NCBI RefSeq assembly: GCF_003711225.1 | Contig: NZ_CP031030.1 | Span: forward strand, 1,054,001-1,118,000 | Length of the DNA stretch: 64,000 bases | Reading direction: 5' to 3' | Origin: Runella sp. SP2 | GTDB lineage: Bacteria > Bacteroidota > Bacteroidia > Cytophagales > Spirosomataceae | Shown here: positions 35,354 to 43,263 of the stretch, one piece after another | Layout: each line of letters starts with the position of its first letter | Position numbering within the stretch: position 1 is the stretch's first letter | Translations under genes and position numbers: made by a program | Notes under the pieces: model-generated | The model's database searches: none | Seen by the model: the letters and a program-made list of their open reading frames with translations, nothing else | What the model was told of the DNA's origin: nothing

Positions 35354-35524
35354 TTATTCACTATATTCATCTATTTGAGTTGCAACGTGGTTGCTCCAAT
35401 CTAAGACAATTTCCTCATTTTTGTACTTCTTATGTACTCTATCAATAGCTTCTTCAACAGTGTTGGCCTCGATTTCAACTATCTGTGCAAGAGTTTCTTT
35501 AATCTCAATTTTAAATACTTTCAT
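35354..35524 (-). CDS. dpnD: DpnD/PcfM-like small protein
   Basis: 56 residues: MKVFKIEIKETLAQIVEIEA, then NTVEEAIDRVHKKYKNEEIV, then LDWSNHVATQIDEYSE. The beta-beta-alpha pattern and NEEIVLD motif match DpnD, the small partner encoded after DpnI in Streptococcus pneumoniae and in related accessory elements. Its ATG lies within the 3' end of the DpnI-like gene (14-base overlap), indicating translational coupling. Its function is not established. Standard length for the family. Confidence 0.8.
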   Translation of the reverse strand: MKVFKIEIKETLAQIVEIEANTVEEAIDRVHKKYKNEEIVLDWSNHVATQIDEYSE

Positions 35525-36290
35525 TTTTTAATTTTTTGTAGTGACCACGCCCATTAAATTCAATAATTCCTTTGTCTCTTAAAATCTGTAATTGTTGTCT
35601 TATTTTATCTTTTATAAATCGGTTGTTTGGATACTTTTCCTTTAAAATGCCCTCAAATTGATAAACGTCTTCAAGAATAAAATTTTCTTTTTTTACGGAA
35701 TCAATACACTTCAAAATATCTAATAGCCAGCCTTTTGCATTCGTGTCTTTAGTTCTAATAAATAAAGTCTGGTTGAATGCCTTTTTGACAATTTCGGGGT
35801 TAATAATTTGACTGTTTTTGACTATAAATACTTTTCCAAATTCAGAAATTTGGGAAATATCAATATTACAACCTACCCAACCTGCTCTTTTTGCCTTGGT
35901 AGATAAGGGCTTTCTTGGAATTATTATTTGAGGAGAAAAAAAATGCTTAGGAATAATTACGAAATTACTTACTGCCAATTGTTTTGTGTACGATAAGAAG
36001 AAAAAATTAGGATTGTTCTCTGAATTAATTCTTTCAATCATTGTTGAGTAAGCACCATCTACAATCAAATTGCCAATTTTTTGATATTTACTTTTTAGCT
36101 CAAATTCTTCTGTGCAATTTTTGCAATAAAAGTCTGCAACAGGTCGATTATTTTCAAACTCTTGTAAGGGCGTAATACCACATTTAGGACAATAGGAGTT
36201 TTTCAACACCCAATTTTCACTTAAAACTCGGGTAATTTGAGATTTCTTTGAATAATTTTGAGCCAAATCTTTGTTGAAGTTCAAATTCAT
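35511..36290 (-). CDS. dpnC: Type IIM restriction endonuclease DpnI homologue (cuts methylated GATC)
   Basis: 259 residues, closely similar throughout to pneumococcal DpnI. The N-terminal PD-(D/E)xK nuclease domain has ENNRPVADFYCKNC, EEFELKSKYQK, with Asp53, Glu64 and Lys66 at the expected catalytic positions, plus a C4 zinc cluster (Cys34, Cys37, Cys56, Cys59). The C-terminal winged helix (about 185-255) includes IRQQLQILRDKGIIEFNGRG, the methyl-adenine reader of DpnI. Known of the family: DpnI cleaves Gm6ATC only when methylated, so the host should lack GATC methylation. The gene is AT-rich next to radA and gltA, consistent with transfer. No methylase accompanies it, as expected for DpnI. 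Confidence 0.93.
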   Translation of the reverse strand: MNLNFNKDLAQNYSKKSQITRVLSENWVLKNSYCPKCGITPLQEFENNRPVADFYCKNCTEEFELKSKYQKIGNLIVDGAYSTMIERINSENNPNFFFLSYTKQLAVSNFVIIPKHFFSPQIIIPRKPLSTKAKRAGWVGCNIDISQISEFGKVFIVKNSQIINPEIVKKAFNQTLFIRTKDTNAKGWLLDILKCIDSVKKENFILEDVYQFEGILKEKYPNNRFIKDKIRQQLQILRDKGIIEFNGRGHYKKLKNESI

Positions 36291-36361
36291 TGTTTCCTAT
36301 TTAGAATCAATTAACTAGGCAAAATTAAACGCGAATAGAAATATCATTGTTAAGCATAAAC

Positions 36362-36400
36362 AAAAAGCGTTGACAGTGACTCCACCATCAACGCTTTTTT
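36362..36400. terminator. Intrinsic terminator between dpnC region and gltA (bidirectional)
   Basis: AAAAAGCGTTGA and TCAACGCTTTTT pair around a 14-base interior. Both arms end in A/T runs, so the hairpin works in both directions. It probably ends gltA transcription on the minus strand and insulates the DpnI module. Confidence 0.8.
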
Positions 36401-36417
36401 ATTAAAATGGAGACATT

Positions 36418-37704
36418 CTAGCGCTCGTTCATGGGAACAAAATCGCGAGGAGTAGCACCAGTGTAAATCTGACGTGGGCGGCCAATGGGCTCCTTGTTGG
36501 TACGCATTTCTTTCCACTGTGCAATCCAACCTGGAAGACGACCAATCGCAAACATCACGGTAAACATGTTGGTTGGAATACCCAAGGCACGGTAAATGAT
36601 ACCTGAGTAGAAGTCAACGTTTGGATACAAGCGACGGCTCACGAAGTATGGGTCGTGAAGGGCGGCTTCTTCTAAACCTTTGGCGATTTCCAATACTGGA
36701 TCGTTTACGCCCAATTTCGACAATACGTCATCCGCTGCTTTTTTGATGATTTTCGCACGTGGGTCAAAGTTTTTGTAAACACGGTGGCCAAAACCAAACA
36801 AACGGAAACCGCTTGTTTTCGCGTTTTTCGCCATGTCCACGTATTTCGCCACATCACCGCCGTCGGCTTTGATGTCTTCCAACATTTCGATTACTTCTTG
36901 GTTAGCACCGCCGTGGAGTGGTCCCCATAAGGCGCAAATACCTGCTGAGATAGAAGAGTAAATGTTGGCTTTTGAAGACCCTACCAAACGAACGGTTGAA
37001 GTAGAACAGTTTTGTTCGTGGTCGGCGTGGAGAATCAACAATTTGTTGAGAGCTTTTGAAACAACTGGATCTACTTTGTATTCTTCCACAGGCAACGCAA
37101 ACATCATGTGAAGGAAGTTAGAACAGTAGTCCAACTCATTCTTAGGATAATTTACTGGGTGGCCTTGTGATTTTTTGAACGACCAAGTAGCAATAGTTGG
37201 CAATTTAGCCAACAAACGAATGATATGAAGTTCTGTGCTATCAGGGGCTTTTTCGTCGTACGAATCTGGGTAAAAAGCGCTCATGGCACTTACTAACGAC
37301 GACAACACGCCCATCGGGTGAGCGTTTACGGGGAAGCCATCGAAAATTCTGCGCATATCTTCGTTTACCATCGTATGGACACGAATTTTATGCTCAAACG
37401 CCTCGTATTCGGCTTGCGTTGGAAGCTCTCCGTAAATTAATAGGTAGGCTACTTCCAAAAAAGTAGCTTTTTCCGCGAGTTCTTCAATTGAGTATCCACG
37501 ATACCGCAAAATCCCTTCTTCTCCGTCCAAAAATGTAATGGCACTTTTGGTTGCACCCGTGTTTTTATAACCACTGTCAATCGTTATATATCCTGTGGTA
37601 TCACGAAGAGTGTTGATGTCGATGGCTTTTTCTTTTTCCGACCCTTCGATGGTAGGAAATTCATAGGTTTTTCCTTCTACTATTAATTGTGCTTTATCTG
37701 ACAT
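36418..37704 (-). CDS. gltA: Citrate synthase
   Basis: 428 residues from the ATG at 37704 (MSDKAQLIVEGKTYEFPTIE); the upstream frame has no family homology pattern. Catalytic segments: LHADHEQNCSTSTVR, GFGHRVYKNFDPRAK (His) and NVDFYSGIIYRALGIP (Asp). The RRLYPN and RPRQIYTG motifs are those of the hexameric, NADH-sensitive bacterial type. It condenses acetyl-CoA and oxaloacetate to citrate, the entry of the TCA cycle. Single gene between accessory and secreted genes. Confidence 0.96.
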   Translation of the reverse strand: MSDKAQLIVEGKTYEFPTIEGSEKEKAIDINTLRDTTGYITIDSGYKNTGATKSAITFLDGEEGILRYRGYSIEELAEKATFLEVAYLLIYGELPTQAEYEAFEHKIRVHTMVNEDMRRIFDGFPVNAHPMGVLSSLVSAMSAFYPDSYDEKAPDSTELHIIRLLAKLPTIATWSFKKSQGHPVNYPKNELDYCSNFLHMMFALPVEEYKVDPVVSKALNKLLILHADHEQNCSTSTVRLVGSSKANIYSSISAGICALWGPLHGGANQEVIEMLEDIKADGGDVAKYVDMAKNAKTSGFRLFGFGHRVYKNFDPRAKIIKKAADDVLSKLGVNDPVLEIAKGLEEAALHDPYFVSRRLYPNVDFYSGIIYRALGIPTNMFTVMFAIGRLPGWIAQWKEMRTNKEPIGRPRQIYTGATPRDFVPMNER

Positions 37705-37881
37705 ACAGTGGGTATTTATGAATATTAGATGGATTTGGACTAAGCTACAATTTTCCGAAAAAATTTCGGATTTTCTTAGTGAAAACCTACTTTTTTTAAA
37801 CGTTTTTCGCAAAATTAGTATTGATATACGTTGTTTGCGGAGTTCTAATGTTGTTAAAAAAGTAGGGTACTAAGACCTTTA

Positions 37882-39153
37882 CTAATGTTGAATTTCTCCA
37901 TTTTTGATGACCAATTTGACATTGCGAACGTCGTTTATCCGAACGTCAGGGCGTCCTTCAACCGCCACTAAATCAGCCAAAAAGCCTGTTTTGATTTGAC
38001 CTAGTTGTTCTTGGTGGAAAACGCGGGCGTTGACCGACGTCGCCGAACGCAGCACGTCGAGGGGTTTCATGCCATAATCGACCATCATTTCCATTTCACG
38101 GGCATTGTCTCCGTGAGTAAAAACACCTACGTCACCCCCGAAACAAATCGTAACTCCCGCATCTAGGGCTTGTTGGAATGTCTTTCGTTTGTTTTTGATT
38201 CTTTCAGGTTCGGGTTCAATGCCTTTTTTCCAACCTCGGTATTGCGTAATGGCATCGCCTGCGGCCAAGGTAGGGCAGAGTGCAACGCCCTTTTCTTTCA
38301 TCAGCGCAAAGATTTCGGGCGTACCTGCATCGCCGTGTTCGAGGGTTTCGCATCCACCCAAAATCGCCCTACGCATCCCTTCGACACTTCCCGCGTGGGC
38401 AATGACGGGGCGGCCGCTACTCTGTGCGGTTTCTACAATAAGTTTGATTTCGTCAATCAAAAAAGTAGGGCGGGCTTCACCCATCAAACCCCACCGATAA
38501 TCGGCATAAATCTTGATGACATCGGCTCCTTTTCCGATTTGATTTCGTACGGCGCGTATGAGCGGGTCGCGGCCGTCGGCTTCTTCTGCGCCTTGGGGTA
38601 CGGTTACATCGGTACTAAAACCTTTGGGTGCGTAACTTCCCGTGGCAATCAGGGCTTTGGTGGCAATAATCATACGTGGGCCTGGGATAATTCCTTGTTG
38701 AATGGCTTGTTTTAACCCAACATCGTCAAACTCAGCCCCTTCTGTGCCTAAGTCACGCACGGTCGTGAACCCTGCCATTAATGTTTTTTTTGCGTGAACA
38801 ACCGCTCGTGAAGTACGAAGAGAACGTGCTTCTTTGAGCACTTGGTCGTCCCAAGTTGTTTCGTTGTAAGGGTGTAAAAATAAGTGGGAGTGTCCTTCGA
38901 TAAAGCCAGGAAGTAACGTACATCCTTTCAACTCAATAATTTCAGCTTTGGAAGATTGGGGTAAGGCGGTTATTGATTTGGCATCGCCTACGGCTACTAT
39001 TTTATCGTTTACGACCAGTAAATGCCAATTTTCGCGAATTTCTTGCCCATCAAAAATGCGGTCGGGGCGTAGCAGGTACGATTTCTGAGCGACAACGCCA
39101 TGAGCCGCCAAAAGAACTATCCAAATGATTCGATTTAGTTGATGAAGTGACAT
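37882..39153 (-). CDS. Amidohydrolase family protein, exported
   Basis: 423 residues from the ATG at 39153, which gives the signal peptide MSLHQLNRIIWIVLLAAHGV. Metal-dependent hydrolase motifs: GCTLLPGFIEGHSHLF (His-x-His), GRPVIAHAGSVEGM, then LEHGDAG and ICFGGDVGVFTHGDNA (metal Asp). The pattern resembles prolidase-like and imidazolonepropionase-related amidohydrolases often exported by Bacteroidota. The substrate could be a dipeptide or a cyclic amide; it cannot be fixed. Transcribed away from the TetR operon. Confidence 0.85.
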   Translation of the reverse strand: MSLHQLNRIIWIVLLAAHGVVAQKSYLLRPDRIFDGQEIRENWHLLVVNDKIVAVGDAKSITALPQSSKAEIIELKGCTLLPGFIEGHSHLFLHPYNETTWDDQVLKEARSLRTSRAVVHAKKTLMAGFTTVRDLGTEGAEFDDVGLKQAIQQGIIPGPRMIIATKALIATGSYAPKGFSTDVTVPQGAEEADGRDPLIRAVRNQIGKGADVIKIYADYRWGLMGEARPTFLIDEIKLIVETAQSSGRPVIAHAGSVEGMRRAILGGCETLEHGDAGTPEIFALMKEKGVALCPTLAAGDAITQYRGWKKGIEPEPERIKNKRKTFQQALDAGVTICFGGDVGVFTHGDNAREMEMMVDYGMKPLDVLRSATSVNARVFHQEQLGQIKTGFLADLVAVEGRPDVRINDVRNVKLVIKNGEIQH

Positions 39154-39289
39154 GCTTGTTAATTTGTATCCTACAAAAATAGGCGTCAAACTGTATTGAT
39201 AACCTCAAAATGTACCCGAAAGTTTTAACATTAAGCTAAAAACAGAACGTTAGCCATGATTTTTAAGAAGGTAAAAGAAGGGTTCTGAA

Positions 39290-39317
39290 ATTTTACCAAA
39301 CGAACGTTTGGTAAAAT
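39290..39317. promoter_or_regulatory. TetR-type operator palindrome
   Basis: ATTTTACCAAACG / AA / CGTTTGGTAAAAT: two 13-base arms that mirror exactly around a 2-base centre. The core ACCAAACG..CGTTTGGT is of the TetR/AcrR operator kind. It lies in the 594-base gap before the TetR gene, and overlaps a TTTG -33 box (39307-39310), so binding would block transcription towards the TetR operon. The opposite-side amidohydrolase starts 137 bases away. Confidence 0.75.
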
Positions 39318-39338
39318 AGATTTGTTTTTTCACCTTTG
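39307..39338 (+). promoter_or_regulatory. Candidate promoter of the TetR operon
   Basis: TTTG at 39307-39310 and CACCTTTG at 39331-39338 (near the TAnnTTTG consensus, first base differs) are separated by 20 bases, within the Bacteroidota range. The transcript would start near 39345, just at the first repeat unit, giving a ~400-base leader. Confidence 0.5.
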
Positions 39339-39348
39339 TAAACCACGC

Positions 39349-39734
39349 GGTCAGACGATAGTCAGACCGAAAGTAGTTTGCAAGAAGTGGTGTATCTGTC
39401 TGACTGTCGTCTGACAGAGTCGTAGTCCCTCACCATAAGGTTAGACGATAGACAGACCGAAAGTAGTTTGCAAGAAGTGGTGTATCTGTCTGACTATCGT
39501 CTGACAGAGTCGTAGTCCCTCACCACACGGTCAGACAATAGTCAGACCGAAAGTAGTTTACAAGAAGTGGTGTATCTGTCTGACTATCGTCTGACAGAGT
39601 CGTAGTCCCTCACCATAAGGTCAGACGATAGTCAGACCGTAAGTAAGTTTGCAAGATGTATCTGTCTGACTATCGTCTGACAGCGTGTATTAAGAAGTAT
39701 CTGTCTGACTGTCGTCTGACAGAGTTGGTACCTA
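39349..39734. repeat. 90-bp tandem repeats with inverted GTCAGAC arms
   Basis: Three units with an exact 90-base period (39349-39438, 39439-39528, 39529-39618) and a fourth, rearranged unit to 39734. Each unit begins with GTCAGACGATAGTCAGAC and carries its reverse complement GTCTGACTATCGTCTGAC about 30 bases further on, so each can fold into an 18-bp stem. Between the arms is CGAAAGTAGTTTGCAAGAAG; after the right arm, AGAGTCGTAGTCCCTCACC. The last unit has an extra right arm. The array lies between the operator and the TetR start codon (39748). Confidence 0.9.
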
Positions 39735-39747
39735 TAAACAACCTCAA

Positions 39748-40308
39748 ATGCCCGTTCAGAAAGTCACCAAAGAAGAAGTTGTAAAACAAGCCCTGTTTTT
39801 GTTCAAAAAACAAGGGTATCATCGTACAAGTATGTCAGACCTTGCGGTGGCTTGTGGGCTGTTAAAAGGGAGCTTTTATCATTATTTCAGCAGCAAAGAT
39901 GCTTTGATGTTGGAAGTGCTTGAAACAGTCCATCAGTATTTTGCCACAAGGGTTTTTTCTATTGCCTACGACGAAACATTACCGCCCCGAGAACGCCTTG
40001 AAAAAATGATTGCGAAACAAATTTATGTTGCTGCAAGCACAGAAGGTGGTTGTTTGATGGGAAATATGGCGATAGAAACCGCCCTAATTACGCAGGAGTT
40101 CTTGCCAAAAATGCGGGAGTTTTTTGAAGAGTACCTACGCGCATTGGCACATTTATATAGTTCCAAATTTGAACCAACGATTGCCCAAAAGTTGGCTGAA
40201 CAGGCCATAGTTGAATACGAAGGAGCATGGATTATGGTGAAATTGACCCAAAATAACCAGTTTTTACACGATGTGCATCAACGCGCTCTTGAGCGATTTG
40301 AAGCTTAA
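39748..40308 (+). CDS. TetR/AcrR-family regulator
   Basis: 186 residues. The N-terminal helix-turn-helix is clear: ALFLFKKQGYHRTSMSDLAV, then ACGLLKGSFYHYFSSKDAL. The C-terminal helical ligand domain has ASTEGGCLMGNMAIE, recurrent in the TetR group that also carries YfcR/AcrR-like ligand pockets. It probably represses its own operon through the palindrome at 39290. The alpha/beta hydrolase and DinB genes follow within 36 and 21 bases, forming an operon. Confidence 0.9.
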   Translation: MPVQKVTKEEVVKQALFLFKKQGYHRTSMSDLAVACGLLKGSFYHYFSSKDALMLEVLETVHQYFATRVFSIAYDETLPPRERLEKMIAKQIYVAASTEGGCLMGNMAIETALITQEFLPKMREFFEEYLRALAHLYSSKFEPTIAQKLAEQAIVEYEGAWIMVKLTQNNQFLHDVHQRALERFEA

Positions 40309-40343
40309 AATTATTACTTACAACCTATACAGCTTTATTGAAA

Positions 40344-41249
40344 ATGAAAGAAATAGCACTCACGATACCGACAGCCGATGGCTTTGACTTATCGGCAGTT
40401 CTTTATGAATATCCAGGCCAGCCCAAAGGAGTGGTGCAGTTTAATATAGGCACTGGAATGCGGAAAGAGTTTTACGGAAACTTAGCCCGCTACCTTGCCG
40501 AACAAGGGTTTATCGTGTGTCTTTGGGAATATAGAGGTATGGGAAAATCGCGGCCAAAAGAGAAAGAGGCTTTTGCGGCGATCAGGATGCAAGATTGGGC
40601 CAAAGACATGAGCGAAGTCTTGATTTTTTTGGATCAGCGTTATCCCGATTGGCCCAAATTAATGATTGGCCATAGCATCGGAGGGCAATTGCTAGGCTTG
40701 ATGCCTAATCATGGTATTTTAAAAGGAGTGGTATTGCTAACGAGTTCGACGGGTACGTGGTGGCGTCAGACCTTTCCGTACCGACTGAAAGCCTATTTTT
40801 TCTTTAATATATTGTCGCCGCTGACTGCTCCTTTGGGGTACTTACCAGCAAAGCGAATGAAAATCATGGAAGACCTGCCCAAAGGCTTGATTATGGAATG
40901 GCGTATGTGGTGTAATTCGGAAAATTACCTCTTTGATTTTCTAGACAAAACCATTCCACAACATTATTATGATGAAGTAAGGCTACCCATCAAATCGTAC
41001 TGGACGACCGACGACCCTATTGCTAATGCGCATACCGTTCCTGCCTTACTACGCCATTTTCGGAATGCTGATATTATGAATGAAGCCCTTCGGCCCAAAG
41101 ACTACCGTGTAAAGCGGCTAGGGCACTTTGGCCTATTTTCGAGAAAATTCAAGGACACAATTTGGAAAAAAGTAGCCCAAGACCTCGAAGCGATGGCTTC
41201 CAAAAATCACCATTATAATAATCCAGCACTTCGGAAAATCAATTTGTAA
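40344..41249 (+). CDS. Alpha/beta hydrolase
   Basis: 301 residues from the ATG at 40344 (MKEIALTIPTADGFDLSAVL); a TTG two codons earlier is less likely. The nucleophile elbow is IGHSIGGQ, preceded by CLWEYRGMGKSR (oxyanion strand) and followed by SYWTTDDPIAN (Asp) and RLGHFGLF (His). No signal peptide, so cytoplasmic. The substrate is unknown; being controlled by a TetR regulator, it may act on a lipophilic or xenobiotic ester. Second gene of the TetR operon. Confidence 0.82.
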   Translation: MKEIALTIPTADGFDLSAVLYEYPGQPKGVVQFNIGTGMRKEFYGNLARYLAEQGFIVCLWEYRGMGKSRPKEKEAFAAIRMQDWAKDMSEVLIFLDQRYPDWPKLMIGHSIGGQLLGLMPNHGILKGVVLLTSSTGTWWRQTFPYRLKAYFFFNILSPLTAPLGYLPAKRMKIMEDLPKGLIMEWRMWCNSENYLFDFLDKTIPQHYYDEVRLPIKSYWTTDDPIANAHTVPALLRHFRNADIMNEALRPKDYRVKRLGHFGLFSRKFKDTIWKKVAQDLEAMASKNHHYNNPALRKINL

Positions 41250-41269
41250 ACAATTAAACAACACATTTT

Positions 41270-41803
41270 ATGAACAAAGCAGAAGTAAAAGGACTGCTCC
41301 AAGAGCGAGTCCAAGGGGTTGTTGTGTTTTCAGAAAACCAAACATCCGAAATTTTTTATGCCAAACCCGCCGCTGATGTATGGTCGGTGGCTGAGAATGT
41401 TCAGCACCTGATTTTATCGGTGCAGCCATTGGCGCGTCTTTTTGGCGCACCTAAATCGTATTTTATTGAAAAATGGGGAAAAGCACCCCATTCGTCGAGA
41501 GCGTACGAACAGATGGTAGGGATTTACGACGCGGCGTTGGGTGGAGGAGGAGTAGCAACGGGAGCGTTTGTTCCATTGACTATGGCACCATCAAAGGAAC
41601 AACTGTTAGCGGAGTTTGTACAAATACACCAAATGTTGTTGCAATTGGTGGAAGCCAATTGGTCGGAAGAAGAGCTGGACGAGTACCCGATACCACACCC
41701 ACTTTTGGGGCTAATCACCGCCCGAGAAATGTTGTATTTTACCGCTTATCACCTCCTTCATCACCATCAAATTATGCAGAAAAGGGCAGCACAGGTAGCT
41801 TAA
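41270..41803 (+). CDS. DinB-family putative metal-dependent enzyme
   Basis: 177 residues, predicted four-helix bundle of the DinB/YfiT type. The three metal His are likely the one in WSVAENVQHLILSVQPL and two in YHLLHHHQIMQKR. The family includes thiol-dependent transferases (bacillithiol or mycothiol S-transferases) and uncharacterised stress proteins. Bacteroidota usually encode bacillithiol synthesis, which would fit, but this is inference. Third gene of the TetR operon, 20 bases after the hydrolase. Confidence 0.82.
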   Translation: MNKAEVKGLLQERVQGVVVFSENQTSEIFYAKPAADVWSVAENVQHLILSVQPLARLFGAPKSYFIEKWGKAPHSSRAYEQMVGIYDAALGGGGVATGAFVPLTMAPSKEQLLAEFVQIHQMLLQLVEANWSEEELDEYPIPHPLLGLITAREMLYFTAYHLLHHHQIMQKRAAQVA

Positions 41804-42134
41804 AAAAGTAGCCCTAAAAGCGAATTTGTACATTTTTGATAGCAAAAAGGATTATTAAATGTAGTACTTTTCCTATTTTCGTTGTACTATTTAAAGAACT
41901 TTTCATTTTTAGCAAAAATTTATTTGTACTGAACTAAGTAGGGTTTGAATTTTTCAGTCAAGAAGAAAGAGTGTTTGTACTATTCTAAGAAAAGGTTGAA
42001 ACCCAAGATATGAATTTATCAAGAGGGTGTTTTTGACCTATTTTTTTGTAAATCAAAATCTTACACCTTTGCATTGTCAAAGCGAAGTCACCGCGACTGA
42101 GCGGCACAAGATGGTACAAAAACTATAACACACT
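41804..42134. other. Intergenic stretch, leader of the secreted protein gene
   Basis: AT-rich upstream part with no gene. Near the end TTTG (42045-42048) and CACCTTTG (42064-42071) form a weak promoter candidate with a short 15-base spacing. The ~60 bases before the ATG (CGAAGTCACCGCGACTGAGC...) are GC-richer and look like a 5' untranslated region. Confidence 0.4.
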
Positions 42135-42737
42135 ATGAAAAAGATCACAATGCTTTCGACAGTATTCGCAGCTATGATGCTTGCAACCGCAGGAACTGCT
42201 TCGGCAGAAACTCACCTCCTTACCAAAGATGTAAAATTGGTAAAGCGTGACACCAAGAAGGTTGAAGTAAAAATCAACCAACCTAATGTAGGCGTACTTG
42301 ATGTAGTAATTAAAGATATAGACGGCGTAGTTGTTCACGAAGGAATTTTTGAAGTGAACGAAGGCGTGTCAACTCAATTGAACCTTAACGCACTTCCAAA
42401 CGGTGAGTACGTTATGAGTTGCTCTAACAACAATTTCTGGTCGGCACAAACACTTTTCATCAAAAATGGTAACGTGGAAATCGATGAGAATAGCTACAAA
42501 GAAGCAGTTCTTCCAAAAGTAGAAGCGATTGGTGTGAATCGTTTTGAAGTATCAACTTCTAACAAAAACGTAGCCGACATGAGCGTAGCCATCTCAGATT
42601 TGGCTGGAACACCAATTTATAACAGTTATTTGTCAGCAGGTAGCCGTTTTAACTTGAGCCACTTGCCAGCAGGTGAATACGCGTTTGAATTTACCGTGGC
42701 TGATAAATCTTTCAAGAAATTCGTGAAAGTGAAATAA
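42135..42737 (+). CDS. Secreted hypothetical protein with repeated beta-sandwich units
   Basis: 200 residues with a classic signal peptide (MKKITMLSTVFAAMMLATAG, cleavage near ASAE). Family not recognised. Two internal similar halves can be seen: VEVKINQPNVGVLDVVIKDI...LNALPNGEYVMS and FEVSTSNKNVADMSVAISDL...LSHLPAGEYAFEF. Each half is a probable seven-strand sandwich with the L(N/S)xLPxGEY motif found in secretion-sorting-like domains. The strong downstream terminator and orderly codon use suggest high expression. Probably periplasmic or surface protein. Confidence 0.7.
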   Translation: MKKITMLSTVFAAMMLATAGTASAETHLLTKDVKLVKRDTKKVEVKINQPNVGVLDVVIKDIDGVVVHEGIFEVNEGVSTQLNLNALPNGEYVMSCSNNNFWSAQTLFIKNGNVEIDENSYKEAVLPKVEAIGVNRFEVSTSNKNVADMSVAISDLAGTPIYNSYLSAGSRFNLSHLPAGEYAFEFTVADKSFKKFVKVK

Positions 42738-42804
42738 GCCAACAGTTGCAATGACTTCTCAAAAAAACAGACTATAACCACATCATCTTGCGATTTTGCG
42801 ACAC

Positions 42805-42836
42805 CCGTCGGCGGATACCCGCCGACGGTTTTTTTT
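42805..42836 (+). terminator. Very strong intrinsic terminator
   Basis: CCGTCGGCGG / ATAC / CCGCCGACGG: a perfect 10-bp GC-rich stem with a 4-base loop, followed by eight Ts. It terminates the secreted-protein gene; the holin-like gene ends four bases later on the other strand. Confidence 0.95.
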
Positions 42837-42840
42837 ATGG

Positions 42841-43179
42841 TTAGTCCAAAAACCAACCTGCAATCCATTGAATTAATGATAAACCTACGCTAAATAAAAA
42901 AGCTGCTGTAATGCTTGATACGCTGAAACCATCAACCAAATAAGCGCAAAGGTAAACAAGGGCGATGTTGATGATAAAGTAAAATAACCCCAAAGTCAGG
43001 ATGGTAATGGGGATAGACAAAAGCTGTAAAACGGGCTTTACAAAGGTGTTGAGGAGTCCCATCACAATCGCGACAATTACGGACGTAGTGAGCGTATCTA
43101 CGTAAAACCCTTGTAGCACGCGGCTCGAAACAATCACCACAACGGTGCTGATAATGAGTCGAATAATCAGACTAGTCAT
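42841..43179 (-). CDS. Small membrane protein of the phage_holin_4_2 (DUF360) family
   Basis: 112 residues with four predicted helices: LIIRLIISTVVVIVSSRVL, the VIVAIVMGLLNTFVKPVLQL helix, SIPITILTLGLFYFIINIAL and a C-terminal pair. The NTFVKPVLQLLSIPITILTLG motif is diagnostic for this widespread family. Despite the Pfam name it is usually chromosomal and not phage-linked; its role is unknown. Single gene between two terminators. Confidence 0.85.
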   Translation of the reverse strand: MTSLIIRLIISTVVVIVSSRVLQGFYVDTLTTSVIVAIVMGLLNTFVKPVLQLLSIPITILTLGLFYFIINIALVYLCAYLVDGFSVSSITAAFLFSVGLSLIQWIAGWFLD

Positions 43180-43222
43180 TGGTTTAGAGGTTTATTGGTT
43201 AGAAAAGTTGATTGTAAATAAA

Positions 43223-43246
43223 GGTCAGGATATGAGTATCCTGACC
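43223..43246. terminator. TGAG-loop hairpin (GGTCAGGATA stem)
   Basis: GGTCAGGATA / TGAG / TATCCTGACC, 10 bp, upstream of the holin-like gene and downstream of the ABC gene. Same loop as the neighbouring hairpin at 43264, different stem. Confidence 0.6.
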
Positions 43247-43263
43247 CACATTTATCAGGTTGT

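Noticed and set aside
39349-39734. CRISPR-like tandem array
   Set aside because: The period is 90 bases and the whole unit, including what would be the spacers, is repeated. There are no cas genes. It is a tandem repeat, not CRISPR.
42841-43179. Prophage remnant suggested by the holin-like protein and the tail-fibre-like protein
   Set aside because: The holin-like family is a common chromosomal membrane protein and the two genes are 41 kb apart with no other phage genes between.
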